DNA of 64,000 nt from Perkinsus olseni (taxonomy: Eukaryota; Perkinsozoa; Perkinsida): positions 62,001 to 126,000 of the forward strand of contig JABANN010000005.1 in assembly GCA_013115125.1 (NCBI GenBank), in the 5' to 3' direction. The notes under the pieces are model-generated. The model saw only the letters and a program-made list of their open reading frames with translations, was not told the DNA's origin and made no database searches. The stretch's first letter is position 1. Each line of letters opens with the position of its first letter. This document shows, one piece after another, positions 34,977 through 45,643 of this stretch. The position numbers were made by a program, and so were the translations under genes.

Positions 34977-37842
34977 TTATGGCTCAGTAATGCAGTTGCG
35001 AATGACTCGCTCGATCTCTTCTTCGAACCTTGTTCCTCCTCCTGGTGAGGTGAGGTGCCTTGTTAACCAGCGACTAGCTTGCGTGAGCAGTAGCGGAATA
35101 CAACTCGCGCCCATTTTAATGAGAGAACATGCGCTGGAGTGTGTGTACGCGTCTGCATGCTCACCATCGCATGGCTGCAGAGTACTTGAGAGGGTCATCT
35201 GCGGGACGCCGTCATCGTCTAGACTGAGCACCAGGCCGCTCAGGATGCATGCGGGTATCTGCTACGAGGAAGGGTTAGGATTGCTGGGTATAGCGACACA
35301 CATTCTCTTCTTCCAAGAGCCCGGTGTCCCCAACCATGCCCTTCATGAACTCCTCAACTTCCTCGCAAGAGAGATACAGCTCTAGCCTCGCAAGAGAATC
35401 TGGTCAAGTCTCAGGCGAGCCAAAGCGCCCATCGACCGTACTAGTGTCCGAATCCAAATCTAGTCCCAGCGTTGCTGGAACAGGCTGCACCTCAACCGTA
35501 TATTCGTCCGGTATTGGGGGATGGCCAGGTGCTGGATCTTTGAGAACAGCGTAGAGCGCACAGTCGTGGGTCGCCTGCGAGCCTCCACACCTGCCACGAG
35601 ATACGGGTGTATCATTCAGCCGATGGAGCATCTACGATATTGCTCTCCTCGTCTCCATTAGCTGTGTCCGAGCAGGTCGTGAATTGGCAAAGATATCCCC
35701 AGCTTCTTGGTCAATGGTTTCAGCTGCGGTGTGACCGTGGCGGTCTAAAGCCGGATTGAAGATGCTCACGTTTGATGGTGATTACCCTTTCGCATACCGA
35801 ATGATGAAGCTGAACCCTTGAAATATCTTTCTTGGAGAACCGCAGTAATACGGGAGGATTGGTGGGGATTGAGAAGCCTCGAGGAAGACGGCCTGATCCA
35901 GCTACCTCTTTGGTGCAAGAGGCCCGAGACAGCAGCAGCAGCTCACATTAAGGGGACGAGGACGCATGAGCCATCCTCGCCGTGTATGAGAAGGCGTCGA
36001 TGAACGGTACGTGAGCCTGAGGTCAGCTTGCCTGGTTCGAAGTGAAGTGAGGAGAGCCGCACCCGATGGGGCATCGTAACGGTTGAAGAAGAGATGCAGC
36101 ATAGCTTCCCTGTCGGTGGACTCTAGAAGGATGGTGAGGACTCCCTCTGAGTCAATCCTCTACAAGTGCTTGCTCTGGCGCGGTCGAGCTCACCTTGCCA
36201 AGAGCAGGTCTGGCAATGTGTGAGTACTCCGTCGTGGGAAAGCGTGGATTCTCCAGGCGGGGCTACGGAGCAGCTCGTGGAGAGGCAGTTGCTGCTCGTA
36301 CCATGACGTACGATCAGAAAGGGAGCCGACTTCCCTGTCGATCTTCGTCAATGTTCGCGCCCTCATGAAGACTCCACCATCCCTCTCCAAAACAACCGAG
36401 ATCGTGTTTATAGTCTGTTGAACAGAGAGTCTGTTCACACCACGGCTCTTGTGATCCTCCTCTCACCTGGTCTCGATCTATACGGACAACAACCTCGAGA
36501 TTCTCATCAAGCACGAGGGAGTCTCTGAAGATCTCTCCTTCCCGCTGCTCTCGCGTCCCTGCAAACCCAGACTATCGCCGTGTCCTCAAGGGTTAAGGTT
36601 ACCCAGAATGTCATGACGCTCGTGTAGACTACTCTGCGGCAGAGACCCGACCTGTCACCACACCATGCCTAGTAAGAAGGCTGTTCCTATCCACCTCCCC
36701 TCTGTTATCCCCGTCTCGCTGCTGGGTGCTCATCGATGTATCAAATACTTCCACCGCGCACTAATGAGTGCGAGAGGACAGTTATCAGTTCAAAGCAAAT
36801 ATGGTCGCTCACCAAAGTGGCAGCACCATCTATTTTAATTATTCTCAAAGTGCTCTGGGCGAGCGCGCTGATGTCATCAGGAGTCGTATCTTCGAGTTTC
36901 CCCATGCCGCCTGACTGTTACCGAATCCAAAGACAGAGTAGGCGAAATCGAACCACCAGGAAGCTCAGAAGGCCTCAGGTAGAGGACGAAAACTCTCCGC
37001 GTTTCGACATCGGTGGCCACAAGTCGCACCACTGCCTCGGCGTCGGGCTCTAATACGACGTAATGGGCTGTGACCACCATACGCCTAGCCGAGATGTCGC
37101 ACACACTCCGGCCTATGAAAGACAGTATTCCATCTCGAGGAGTGTGTAAGGTTTACCGACGAAATTCGCTTGAGAGTACGACTCCTCTCTGACGATGGTC
37201 TGAGAGCCGTGGAGGAGGGCAAACTGCTCCACCCCTAGTTCGCTGAGTAAGTTCTCTCCGCTGTTGGTATCCGAATCGGATGCATGAGATCGGAGCCAGA
37301 GGCTTGCTAGTCGTCTCGGGAGGGCGATTTTGCTCCTGAAATTGAGAGAGTATTCCGACGCCAAAAGACGGGTTTTTGCCAAATAAAAAAGGCAATTCGA
37401 ATGTCCACCGAGGCTCCCCTCCATCAGTTTACACCTGCCGTGTGCCGAGTCGAGCAGCACGCGACGATTGAAGAAGAAGCTCGCTCCCTACTTCGCTTCC
37501 ATCTTTGTAGAGTCGTCCGCGTCAGAGGAATCCTCGATTATTTCTACAGTTACTCGAACCTAACGCTCGTTGGCAAGGCCAGCATAGCTATGAGAGGTTC
37601 TGTTACCCTCCCATCTCCATCTTCCAGCTCAGTGTCGGGCCCTGCGTACTGATCGTCACATGTGTCACAGCTGCGAATGTGATGTCCTGCCATACACAGT
37701 GTATGACTGAGGGTGTATTCTCGACATCAGCACCTCTCTCTTCATTCACTATTCGAATACGCTGTGCTTGCTGTATTCCGAGGATAACTGCTATGTAGTT
37801 GACGAACCAGGCAGGCGAGTATTGCTGCCCCGACGGTGGCAT
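34977..37842 (-). CDS. Probable multi-exon gene, unknown function, possibly continuous with the coiled-coil gene upstream
   Basis: Coding-like minus-strand pieces are spread through this interval: SEYSLNFRSKIALPRRLASL and the frame SELGVEQFALLHGSQTIVRE (37350-37190), ARRMVVTAHYVVLEPDAEAV plus TDVETRRVFVLYL (37085-36990), INTISVVLERDGGVFMRART (about 36410-36350), LVLDENLEVVVRIDRDQ (about 36500), and a C-terminal-looking frame RFEEEIERVIRNCITEP ending at 34977. The repeated pattern of a beta-rich segment ending in RR-x-F-x-L-Y-L hints at tandem domains, but no family is recognised. It may be the C-terminal half of the coiled-coil gene at 37843-39834, since frames run on without an obvious promoter gap. 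Confidence 0.35.
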
Positions 37843-39834
37843 TCCAACCAGCGGTAGACCGGCTTTGTTACATCATTTCGCAGGACCGTTATGAAGAGAC
37901 CATTGAAGTCTCTGCGGCCTCTATGGATCTCGTCCAGTTCCCGATAGTAGGCGAGGTGCCGACTCAAAATCCTGCATCGAAGCTAGTGTAGGTCGTGGTG
38001 CTGTGAGTGCCAGCAGACTTGCTTGTTATTTTCCTCAACTTCTCGCGATTGAATGAGCATATTATTCATTTTCTCACTGAACTCCTCCTTCTGCTCCTCC
38101 AACGCGCTCCCATGCACTGTCTGGAGCTGTTCGACTGTATCTATCAGAGTTAAATTCTAAGTGGAATGCCACAGTACTCAAGCGGCGTCGATGACACTCA
38201 CTATCGAGTTCCTTCTGGTGCCTAGCCTCCACCTCCATCAGCGTAACCTCGTGTTGAGAAACAAGCTTTTCTTTTTCTTCCTTGTGGGCTCTGAGAGGAG
38301 CTATCGATTATTCCGAGATCAAGAAAGCCTCTTGCAGTACTTTTCGAGCACATCAACCCTGCAAGCGGTCCTCGTAGTGCGGGCCATGGACTCAACATAC
38401 ACGAGAAGCAAGGCCTTCGTTACGAGCTCACGCGTGTTGTTGTTAGCGAGCAGCTGGCGATGAGCAGCTCTCGACTCCTCGAGACGTGAGGTGACTTTGT
38501 GGATGCTTCTCTGAGCTCACACACTCAAGTCGAGCTTCCTGCAATTGGAGCTTCACCTTCAGTTCTCCAATCTCACCCCGCAGGAGCTCCTCTCTTTCCG
38601 GCGCGAGGCCGACGTCTCTCTCAAGTTCGCAAGCCCGTTCTCTCTCAGTGTTGAGTCTCGCTTGAAGTTGTTTCACTGATGCAGACCTGTACGATCCAAA
38701 CGCGAACTGCGGTCATCTGGCGAGGTCATGGGCTTTCCACACAAATTTATAATCTCCCGCTCTCTAGCGATGGTTGTGTCCTCGAGCTGCTCATTTGCCT
38801 TCTCATGAAGGATCCGCAATGTCTTGAGCTCGCACGTAAGCCTTTGCCTCGCCTGGTGATCCACTAGTCGAGAACAGTGAACTCAACAGGTACCCGCTCA
38901 GACTCCTCAAGCTGGCTGCGCAACTCTTCAGCCGCCTTGTCGTCGTCTGCGGCGAAGATACCTGAAGATTACTTAGAGTGCTTCAGCAAGTCGCAGTCGT
39001 TCTGACCATCTGCAAGATAACTAGACATGTCGAGTTCCGTCAATAGCCTGCTGGGTGGCGGCCCTCCGCTCCTGAGAGCCGGTCACAGTCCCCTCCGCAG
39101 AATGCCACAAACAATCTGCGAGAAGGTACGCGGTTGCCTTGTCTTGGTGTCTTCGGTCAGCTTCCTCCTGCAACCTCTCGATCTCAAGTCGTGACAGTTG
39201 CAAATTCTCTTCGAGCTGATTGAACTACTCATTGAACGGATGGTGGTCTCCTCAGAGATTCTCACTTTCCGCGTGCGCTCAGCATAGCCTTTGATAACCT
39301 CTAGCTCTCGCGTAGGCTGCTGCATCGAACCCTGTAACTGCGCCTAGTCAAACGAGAGAATTCTCTAGCTCTGTTATTCACTTCTGTGTCTGAACATGTT
39401 GAGCTCTTCTGCCGTCTCCCTTTCCTCAGTTTCTCGACCTCGAGTGCCTTGCGTTTGAGTTTTTCTCGCAATTTGACCACCGTGCGATTTAGCATAGTTA
39501 TCCGAGCTCCAGAACTGAGACAAGGCCTCGACGGTGTCCTCCCTCATGAAGCACCACTTACTCCTGGACCGAGTTTAGTGGCCCACCAGAAGTTTGGTTG
39601 GGCTTAGCGCCATTGCGAGCCCTTTCCTGAGATATGAAGGAATACGTTGGGGCCTTCGGAAGCGACCTCTACCTCACTCACCGCGATGGGTGCTTTCCGG
39701 TGCTCTCTGGTCCCTTCCGATGCTGGTCTATCTGACGGAGGCGTCGGCGGCAAGGCCACGGGCGGGCTGCGTGAATTTCCCTCATCGTCAAGGCCTTCTT
39801 CTGCTTCGCCAGCTGCGATGAGAGGGGGTAGCAT
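37843..39834 (-). CDS. Coiled-coil protein, multi-exon
   Basis: The first exon is likely at 39834-39607 (MLPPLIAAGEAEEGLDDEGN), acidic and proline-rich. It is followed by heptad-rich exons: VVKLREKLKRKALEVEKLRK (39480-39420), LEIERLQEEADRRHQDKATA (about 39190), LKTLRILHEKANEQLEDTTI (about 38830), LQARLNTERERACELERDVG (about 38670), SQHEVTLMEVEARHQKELD (about 38255) and LQTVHGSALEEQKEEFSEKM (about 38120), then a non-coil segment REFELDEIHRGRRDFNG-like near 37935-37880 (read as ELDEIHRGRRDFNGLFITVL). Coiled-coil proteins of this build are common at centrosomes, cilia and Golgi; nothing here decides between them. Exon borders were not all resolved, and the gene may continue left to 34977. Confidence 0.5.
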
Positions 39835-40540
39835 TTAGTCTAAACGACTAATGGTCGCGAACTTTTTAGCACACAGTCGAGAACTTCCCATGTCCATTCA
39901 AAATTTAGTACTGCGCCATGTGACCAATAGTAATACAGTTGACTCAACTTGCGCACGCGTGCACCCTGCGGCACGCACGCACGAAGCAAGCCAAAAAACG
40001 GCTCATCCGAGGATCGTGCAGGGCTTCTGGGCTTGTAACTTAAGAGAACTTGGGTTTGGGAGGCTTTGAACCTGGGTGAAAATCAAGGAGGATCTACGTT
40101 TAGTTGGACCAAGTACGGCTCAAAGGCGCCGGCCGCTACGCGAGCAATACACGAAGGCGGTCAACGAAATGTCTTCCAGTCGCCAGCTACTGCGATCTAA
40201 CGGTCTCAGGGTCATGCTGGTGCGGTCAATCGATCGTTGTTGCCTCGCCTCAACTCGGATCGGTTGACTCCGTAAGTTAGGATGCAGCATCGGGGCTGTG
40301 TTCATAATAGTCATTCGCAGCATTCACTGGAGCATTTCGGGGCGCTCGAGTTCCTGAGAACACGGGTCAAGTCCGCAGCGTAGACAGAGTGTCTTGTCGA
40401 GGAAACAAGGGCGAGGATGCTTTACTGAGGGCTGGTGGGCCGAGCGGCCTATCGTGTGCTGTTCAGACCCTCGAGTCGACTGGTCCGTGCCTGTCCAGCA
40501 AGGGGAGGGTATGACTGTCGTTCAATTGTCAGTTGCCTAC
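39835..40540. other. Intergenic, no gene called
   Basis: No convincing exon. A short inverted repeat (TTAGTC/GACTAA) sits near 39836-39852, just upstream of the coiled-coil gene start. The last 30-40 bases, before the ATG at 40541, resemble the sequence upstream of the ATG at 57674. Confidence 0.5.
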
Positions 40541-41275
40541 CATGAACCCCGAGCTTCCTCACCCCCTCCCTCCGTGGATCCTACGTGTACGTATGCCTGA
40601 GAGTCCCAACGCACTCCTTGAGAGCTTCTGGCATGCCGCCATCCGCCTCGCAATCACCAGTGCAGCAGATCCGTATCTCTTCATACGGCAGCTCTATGAC
40701 ATTTCCTGCGAGCACCTACGGGAGGGACTGGAGTCAGAGCGACAAGTCCAAGTCTTCGATTATGTGAGTTAGTAGCTGCCTGAATCTATAGAGCCCGGGT
40801 GGATATTGTTCCATTTCTTCATAGTTTTAGTGAGACGTGTTCCATGTAGCGACCCGAACTGGTAGGATATTATAAAATGATTCTTGATTGCTTCGTTACC
40901 TATGTTAATCATTGTCTTCTTGGGGTTTGGAATGTTGGAACTCAACACAAACCAGTAGTTGAGTTTTCGTAGTTATTTCGACAAACGGTATCATCGAAAC
41001 ACAAGTGCGCTCCGGCTGCTCGTACTGCTGTAGCTCACCCATCGTGAAGCTTACGAGATATCTATTTTTCGTGAATCTTTCGAACAGAAAAAATCCTCGC
41101 TGGCATACGTCAGTCTTCGGGCGTCTCAGATTACGAAGTGTACAGAGGTTATGAGCGAGCAGTATGACCCCGGTGCTGACGACAGGCCCAAGGAGCTACT
41201 CATGACGGCTCTTCTGTGCGATTTGACAAGAATGAATGACTTCATCAGGTGGGCAGAGAGAGGTCCATCGTAGCT
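40541..41275 (+). CDS. Unknown protein, at least two exons
   Basis: Exon 1 (from the ATG at about 40541 to about 40763) reads MNPELPHPLPPWILRVRMPE and continues through LLESFWHAAIRLAITSAADP and a helical stretch ending VFDY at a GTGAGT donor. After an intron of about 330 bp, AAAAAATCC at about 41089 resumes in phase 0 as KKSSLAYVSLRASQITKCTE and runs through DPGADDRPKELLMTALLCDL to TRMNDFIR at a GTGGGC donor near 41247. Later exons are unclear (a basic piece near 41276-41338 is possible). No domain recognised. The first 15 residues and about 40 bp upstream are echoed at 57635-57720. Confidence 0.5.
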
Positions 41276-41411
41276 ATTGATGAGGAAATCGATCTCAGAG
41301 ACAGAGAGGCTACGAGAAAGAGGCGACGAACCGGGGTATCAACGGCCGTCGCCAGTGAATACTCGAGAGTAACTTCGAGGTAGCTGCGCTGGCCCCCGAA
41401 AAGCTCTGATC

Positions 41412-42002
41412 ATGGCAAGTGATTCTCGCAGTGATTCTCCTCGACCTGCCCATGGCTCTGTAATTTCACTTGACTCTGAGGATGAACTGGAAGTGGAGAA
41501 CGCAGGACAGCAAACACGTCCTGGAAGGACTCTAAAGTCAGACAGCGATTTGGATGATAGCCCTGGCAGTCCTGGTAGGGATTAATCAATTGTAGCAGTG
41601 GAGCTCCTTTTGCTAGGCGATGATCTTCGGAGCGAAGCTGATGATGTGGATGATGTGGATGATGTAGTAATGGGAGGGCTTGCGTCCATGGACTTGGCAA
41701 TTATCAGGTACTTCCCAGCAAGTATTCCAAGTGGACGGTAGGCTAGGCGATCTCCCTCTTGACGTTATAGACCTCCCGTTGTAGGATGAGGAACAGGGGG
41801 AGCTCGACCGAGCTCTGATCGAGTACAACCACGACCCGCAGGGATGGAAGAAAATGGTCAGAGACCGTAGGTTCAAGTAACTTAGAATTATCGCGGAGCT
41901 CGGAAAATCGAATTCTGTGTTCGCAGGTTCGCGCCGGGCCGAAGTGAAGAGGACTGCCGAGAGAGGTACCGGCGAATGAAACGAGAAGGTTATTATGCTT
42001 GA
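41412..42002 (+). CDS. SANT/Myb-domain protein
   Basis: Start MASDSRSDSPRPAHGSVISL at 41412, an acidic Ser-rich lead, then an acidic exon (VELLLLGDDLRSEADD, about 41599). A SANT/Myb repeat follows in two exons: YSKWTDEEQGELDRALIEYN (after the donor GTAGGC near 41737, resuming at 41791 with DEEQ), DPQGWKKMVRDR, then FAPGRSEEDCRERYRRMKRE and a TGA at 42000-42002. The tryptophans, the RSEEDCRERYRR third helix and the length are typical of a single Myb-like DNA- or histone-tail-binding repeat, as in MYB-related or DNAJC2-type proteins. The exon before KWT fits only if an 11-nt interval (41708-41718) is removed, which is too short for a normal intron; the true junction is unknown. Confidence 0.65.
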
Positions 42003-43035
42003 ACTGAGTAGGAGGAACAATAGTCCTTCTCGTCTACCTCTCTTCGGAGTTCATCCTCTTCCACTGCGTAATTGCGGGTTTGTTGTCACGACGAAGCTGC
42101 GCATTTGGGACGTTCTTTTGAGGCGCATCTCGAACGAATCTGCCATTTCACATTGTCCAGATTATCTTCATTCCAATTTTCACAGCATCGTAGTAACTCG
42201 AGGAAAGAGTCAGAGAAAGCGTGAGTCCCGTATCTTTAGAGGCTACGGTAGTGACAGGATGTAGCGGCTAAAAGCACAGGGCTATGTGGGCAGTTCGTCG
42301 ACGCAGTAAGCAATCGAAGATCTGCGCGGACATGCCTGTGGATAGCACTTTTAGAATGACGCCTATCAGCCATCGGCTGATCTTGCGATACAGTGTTACT
42401 TACATCGTTGTTTCGGGCAGGGAATTGTTGTTAGCAGGAAACTTGGGGGTGGGGGAGGGGGGTAGTATCATTTTGGAGATTACCTCTGCTCGGACGACGT
42501 AAACCAATAGTAGCTCCATATTGCTCGGAGTATCGTCGCCCGGCTGTCATAGTCGGTGCTGTCCTTGGGAAACGGGTGCAGCTTTGAGGTTTTGGAGTCT
42601 CCGTAGCGCATCGGGGCTAAAGTCAGAACTTTGCTACCTAGTGCGTCACTAGCAGGGGGTGGGCGCTTCCACTATTCCAGTCCAGGAAAGTTGTTGATCA
42701 AGTACGACGCGCTGCACATTTGTGCGTATGCAAGCAGCGGGGTAATCTCATTCGGAACTTGGTTATGGTTAAGCGGTTTCGCATGCGACGACGGCAAGGT
42801 AAAGATTTTGGGCCACGTAGTAGCTTTTGCGCCAAAATTTTTGGCGCAAAAGCTACTACGTGGCCTTAGATGCTGTAACGGGTTGTAGAGCGTCCTTGAT
42901 CACGGGGTAATCACAGGTTCATCATCAACTTAATAACTCATACGGAAGGGTAACGAATCAGGTGCAATGGGGAATAGGCAATTGGTGAGAGCGTCGGCCT
43001 GCCGGGCCCAGCTTGGGGGCCAGCTGAGGGGAGTT
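42003..43035. other. Intergenic; giant perfect hairpin and a G run
   Basis: No supported gene. Contains a purine/G-rich tract at about 42444-42464 (GGGGGTGGGGGAGGGGGG), which could form a quadruplex, and the exceptional inverted repeat at 42811-42865. Confidence 0.5.
42811..42865. repeat. Perfect inverted repeat, 27-bp arms, 1-nt loop
   Basis: Bases 42811-42837 (starting GGCCACGTAGTAGC) and 42839-42865 (ending GCTACTACGTGGCC) are exact reverse complements, separated by one T. No mismatch is present in 27 pairs, implying very recent formation or active upkeep. No target-site duplication is evident. It would extrude as a near-loopless cruciform, or, if transcribed, give a 55-nt hairpin RNA. 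Confidence 0.95.
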
Positions 43036-43413
43036 TCATTCTATCATGGAATAACTTTGGACTTCACTTGAGTTCTCTCGGGAAGAGATGAAGGAGATTT
43101 GGGGGCGCCTAGAACTCGGTCTCCTGCTAGTCACGCCGCTCATCTTCATGGCATATTGAGGTTTAGTGAGTCTCACCCATTGGGTAACATACTGTACAGT
43201 ACATAGTTGGGCCGGCTGATATACCCAAAGATACTGTCTCACGTCGAGAACGAGCTCCCGGGGACTCGAGCGGTCGTCCATCAATCTTGTGATTAGCTTG
43301 AGATTGAGAGCGAGCCGATTACGGAAATCGGTCATGTCCTTCGAAAAAAAGGGTGCCGGCTGATAAGTGATATGCACTAAAAACAAGAAGTACGCGCTAG
43401 CGCAGTTTCGCAA
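43036..43413 (-). CDS. Possible small secreted protein
   Basis: An uninterrupted 125-residue frame beginning MRNCASAYFLFLVHITYQPA, a plausible signal peptide, followed by a helical charged segment (FRNRLALNLKLITRLMDDRS) and a Ser/Arg-rich tail. No family recognised and no paralogue in the window. Single exon, in a gene-poor stretch, so it could be chance. Confidence 0.3.
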   Translation of the reverse strand: MRNCASAYFLFLVHITYQPAPFFSKDMTDFRNRLALNLKLITRLMDDRSSPRELVLDVRQYLWVYQPAQLCTVQYVTQWVRLTKPQYAMKMSGVTSRRPSSRRPQISFISSRENSSEVQSYSMIE

Positions 43414-43479
43414 TTCAATGAGCTCTGTCGCGAAAATGTGGTCTGTACTGAGTTGTAGTGCAGGCGTCTAGCTTGCACC

Positions 43480-43776
43480 ATGCATGCTGAAACTGCTGCA
43501 AACTCGCTTGCGAAATGCGGTCAAAATTCTTTCAGAAAGCGCCAGCGCCCGCGTCTCTGTCAGGACGTTGAAACCACCGATTCGATGGTACCGACGACCT
43601 TGGAAATTGATGACATAGACGTGTTAAATGCATTAGGTAAGTCCGTATATGAGTTCCTTCTCGAACAATGTGGCAAAACAGGAATCAAACGATCCATGGC
43701 ACGTTGTCGAGGACGTCGACGAAGACGCTCAAACATCAGCTCATTGTCCTCGGTTACAACTTGTCATTGTCTTTAG
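43480..43776 (+). CDS. Possible small protein, unknown
   Basis: A 98-residue frame, MHAETAANSLAKCGQNSFRK onward, with an acidic helix (LEIDDIDVLNALGKSVYEFL) and a very basic stretch (RCRGRRRRRSN). The stop codon is overlapped by the hairpin cluster at 43775. No family recognised. Real but unknown, or chance. Confidence 0.3.
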   Translation: MHAETAANSLAKCGQNSFRKRQRPRLCQDVETTDSMVPTTLEIDDIDVLNALGKSVYEFLLEQCGKTGIKRSMARCRGRRRRRSNISSLSSVTTCHCL

Positions 43777-43870
43777 TCATCAGTGATGACTCATCACCCT
43801 GATGAGCTGTCAGTGAGCAACTCGCAGCGCAGTTGCGCCCGGGTTCTTTGACGCACTAAGTGCGCGCAAC
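43775..43870. repeat. Cluster of alternating hairpins
   Basis: Four or more structures follow each other: AGTCATCA/TGATGACT (43775-43791, 1-nt loop), CTCATCA/TGATGAG (43790-43806, 3-nt loop, re-using the same arm), GCAACT/AGTTGC (43817-43836) and CGCACT/AGTGCG (43852-43864, 1-nt loop). An outer pair GTTGCGC/GCGCAAC encloses the last (43833-43870). The TCATCA/TGATGA arms alternate four times. Confidence 0.9.
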
Positions 43871-44497
43871 CGTTAAACGAAGACCGGTGCTCGTAAATGA
43901 TCCCCCTCTCGACCGTCGATCATCTCTGAGACGAGGTTTCACGTCACACAGATTCTCACTGCTGGTGATGGCGCAATCTGCGAGTCCGGCCTAATCCACT
44001 CGACTGTCTTCACGCTTTCTACGCTCGGTCACGACATTTCATGCCCTCCGATGTTCGTGATGAGTTCTTCAATGATAAATCACTTGCCATTAGTGAGCTC
44101 CAGGGTCTGAGGGGGTCTTTGTCTGAAAAATAGTTCCATAGGAAGGATCGACTCGCATGAAAGCCAATTTCCGGTGAATATCGAAGCGTTGTGTTGTGCT
44201 CCTGTCAGCTCGAATTGGGTTTTCATCGTAGTGGAGTACCCTAATACCCGTGGAATTTTCACGCGGTTTAGTGTTGGCCTGCTGTGCCTTCTCGCCTTAT
44301 CCGAGAGTGTTCGAGCTGGCTCCTCCGGCGCCTGCATAAGAGATTTTGTCTGAGCATCGGTCGAGTAGCGAAAATTTTAGCGAGCCCACGTGCTTAACAT
44401 AGGTGGTGTGCGTAGAGAGCCTCATCATGAACTCGATCGCGTTATTCAGTCACGTCATGGGGTGTTCATTTCGTTCACAGTGTTCTCAATAACGCTC

Positions 44498-45643
44498 ATG
44501 AAACCATTCCTCTGCTCCACCGTAGCTCTTGAGTCGGCAGCTGTTAAGTCAAGGTTCCGCCGTTACGTGAGTGATGGAGCAAGATTCCTCAATGATGTTG
44601 GTAGAGAGGTGTCGGCCTTCCTCGGCAAGAGTTCGAGAGAGCTCACCTTCAACTGTCCCAGCACTACCGTCATGCTATCTGACATCAGCTTTATGTTCAT
44701 CAGACGTGGTGTGTTGACGGTTGCCCTGCATTGTAAAACAGGATTCAATTTAGTAACGGCTCTCAACCCCGCTGCCACTCCACACATACGAATCCCCAGC
44801 GGGGAGGGTTACATGCAGGGCCATTGTTACGACCCTGTGAAGGACGCACTTTACATCCTCTATAGGGATGACGATGCGTTCTTGCTCCATGTACACCGCC
44901 TCACAGACGGGGTCGAAGCCCGCAGTCGGGTTGTTGTAGTCGAAGGGATGCTCGACTTAGCACAAGACATCTCGAACTTTAGAGGGGGAATGGCATCTGT
45001 AGCTGGACGTGTGTATCTACCCTGCTCCGGACCCGTTCAGGAAGGCGGCCCGTTCTCGTTGGTGTGTCTCGATACCCGGCACTGCACGAACGGTAGAATT
45101 CAAGCCCAGATGGTATGGAATCTCTCCGACTCGTGCAGCGACTGGCCCATGTCACTGATCTGCGAACATGAGGGTCAGAATGACTGCATCCTATCTGTTG
45201 TCTATTGCGCGGGTGACGAGGAAGACTGGGTTTTCCGTAGACTATTGGTAACCCACAGAGGAAGGAGAGTATCGGCCGAGTGCTTGTGCTCTTGGCTCCT
45301 CGAGCCACACGATGGGATGGTGGTGGATTATCAGTTATTGCAGAAGAATCTATTGTTATTGTGTAGCTCGGGCGATGGCAGTAACTTTTACTATTATAGC
45401 TTGTGTGATCGACGAGGACGCGAGCTCGGAGAAGAAAGGGGACAGCTGGATGAGTTTGAGCCGGTGCAGACTCTCGTCTCGGATGATGGCACAATCTACA
45501 TCAAGTCAGGGTTCACTCAGACGATACACAACCCAGTTGATTGTGTTCATGCTTTCTACACTCAAGGACGACATCTCATGCACACCAAGATTCCTAATTG
45601 GTTCTTCGATAATAAATATCCCCGTATTAATCCTGTGGCCTAG
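44498..45643 (+). CDS. Array family copy 1, intact single-exon protein of 381 residues
   Basis: First of eight tandem family members. The ATG at 44498 (MKPFLCSTVALESAAVKSRF) is chosen over 44390 because the same start occurs in every copy. The conserved N-terminal block FLNDVGREVSAFLGKSSREL to DISFMFIRRGVLTVA is followed by beta-rich segments: GHCYDPVKDALYILYRDDDA, VEGMLDL, GRVYLPCSG, CLCSWLL, QKNLLLLC, SLCDRRGRELG, SDDGTIYIKSGF, NPVDCVHAFYTQ and IPNWFFDN. The repeated short beta segments suggest a propeller-like fold, which is inference. No signal peptide and no membrane segment. No known family was recognised; probably lineage-specific. Unlike its neighbours it has no introns. Confidence 0.8.
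   Translation: MKPFLCSTVALESAAVKSRFRRYVSDGARFLNDVGREVSAFLGKSSRELTFNCPSTTVMLSDISFMFIRRGVLTVALHCKTGFNLVTALNPAATPHIRIPSGEGYMQGHCYDPVKDALYILYRDDDAFLLHVHRLTDGVEARSRVVVVEGMLDLAQDISNFRGGMASVAGRVYLPCSGPVQEGGPFSLVCLDTRHCTNGRIQAQMVWNLSDSCSDWPMSLICEHEGQNDCILSVVYCAGDEEDWVFRRLLVTHRGRRVSAECLCSWLLEPHDGMVVDYQLLQKNLLLLCSSGDGSNFYYYSLCDRRGRELGEERGQLDEFEPVQTLVSDDGTIYIKSGFTQTIHNPVDCVHAFYTQGRHLMHTKIPNWFFDNKYPRINPVA

Noticed and set aside
43775-43870. CRISPR-like array from repeated short palindromic arms
   Set aside because: Arms alternate in orientation without equal spacers, and the setting is eukaryotic.
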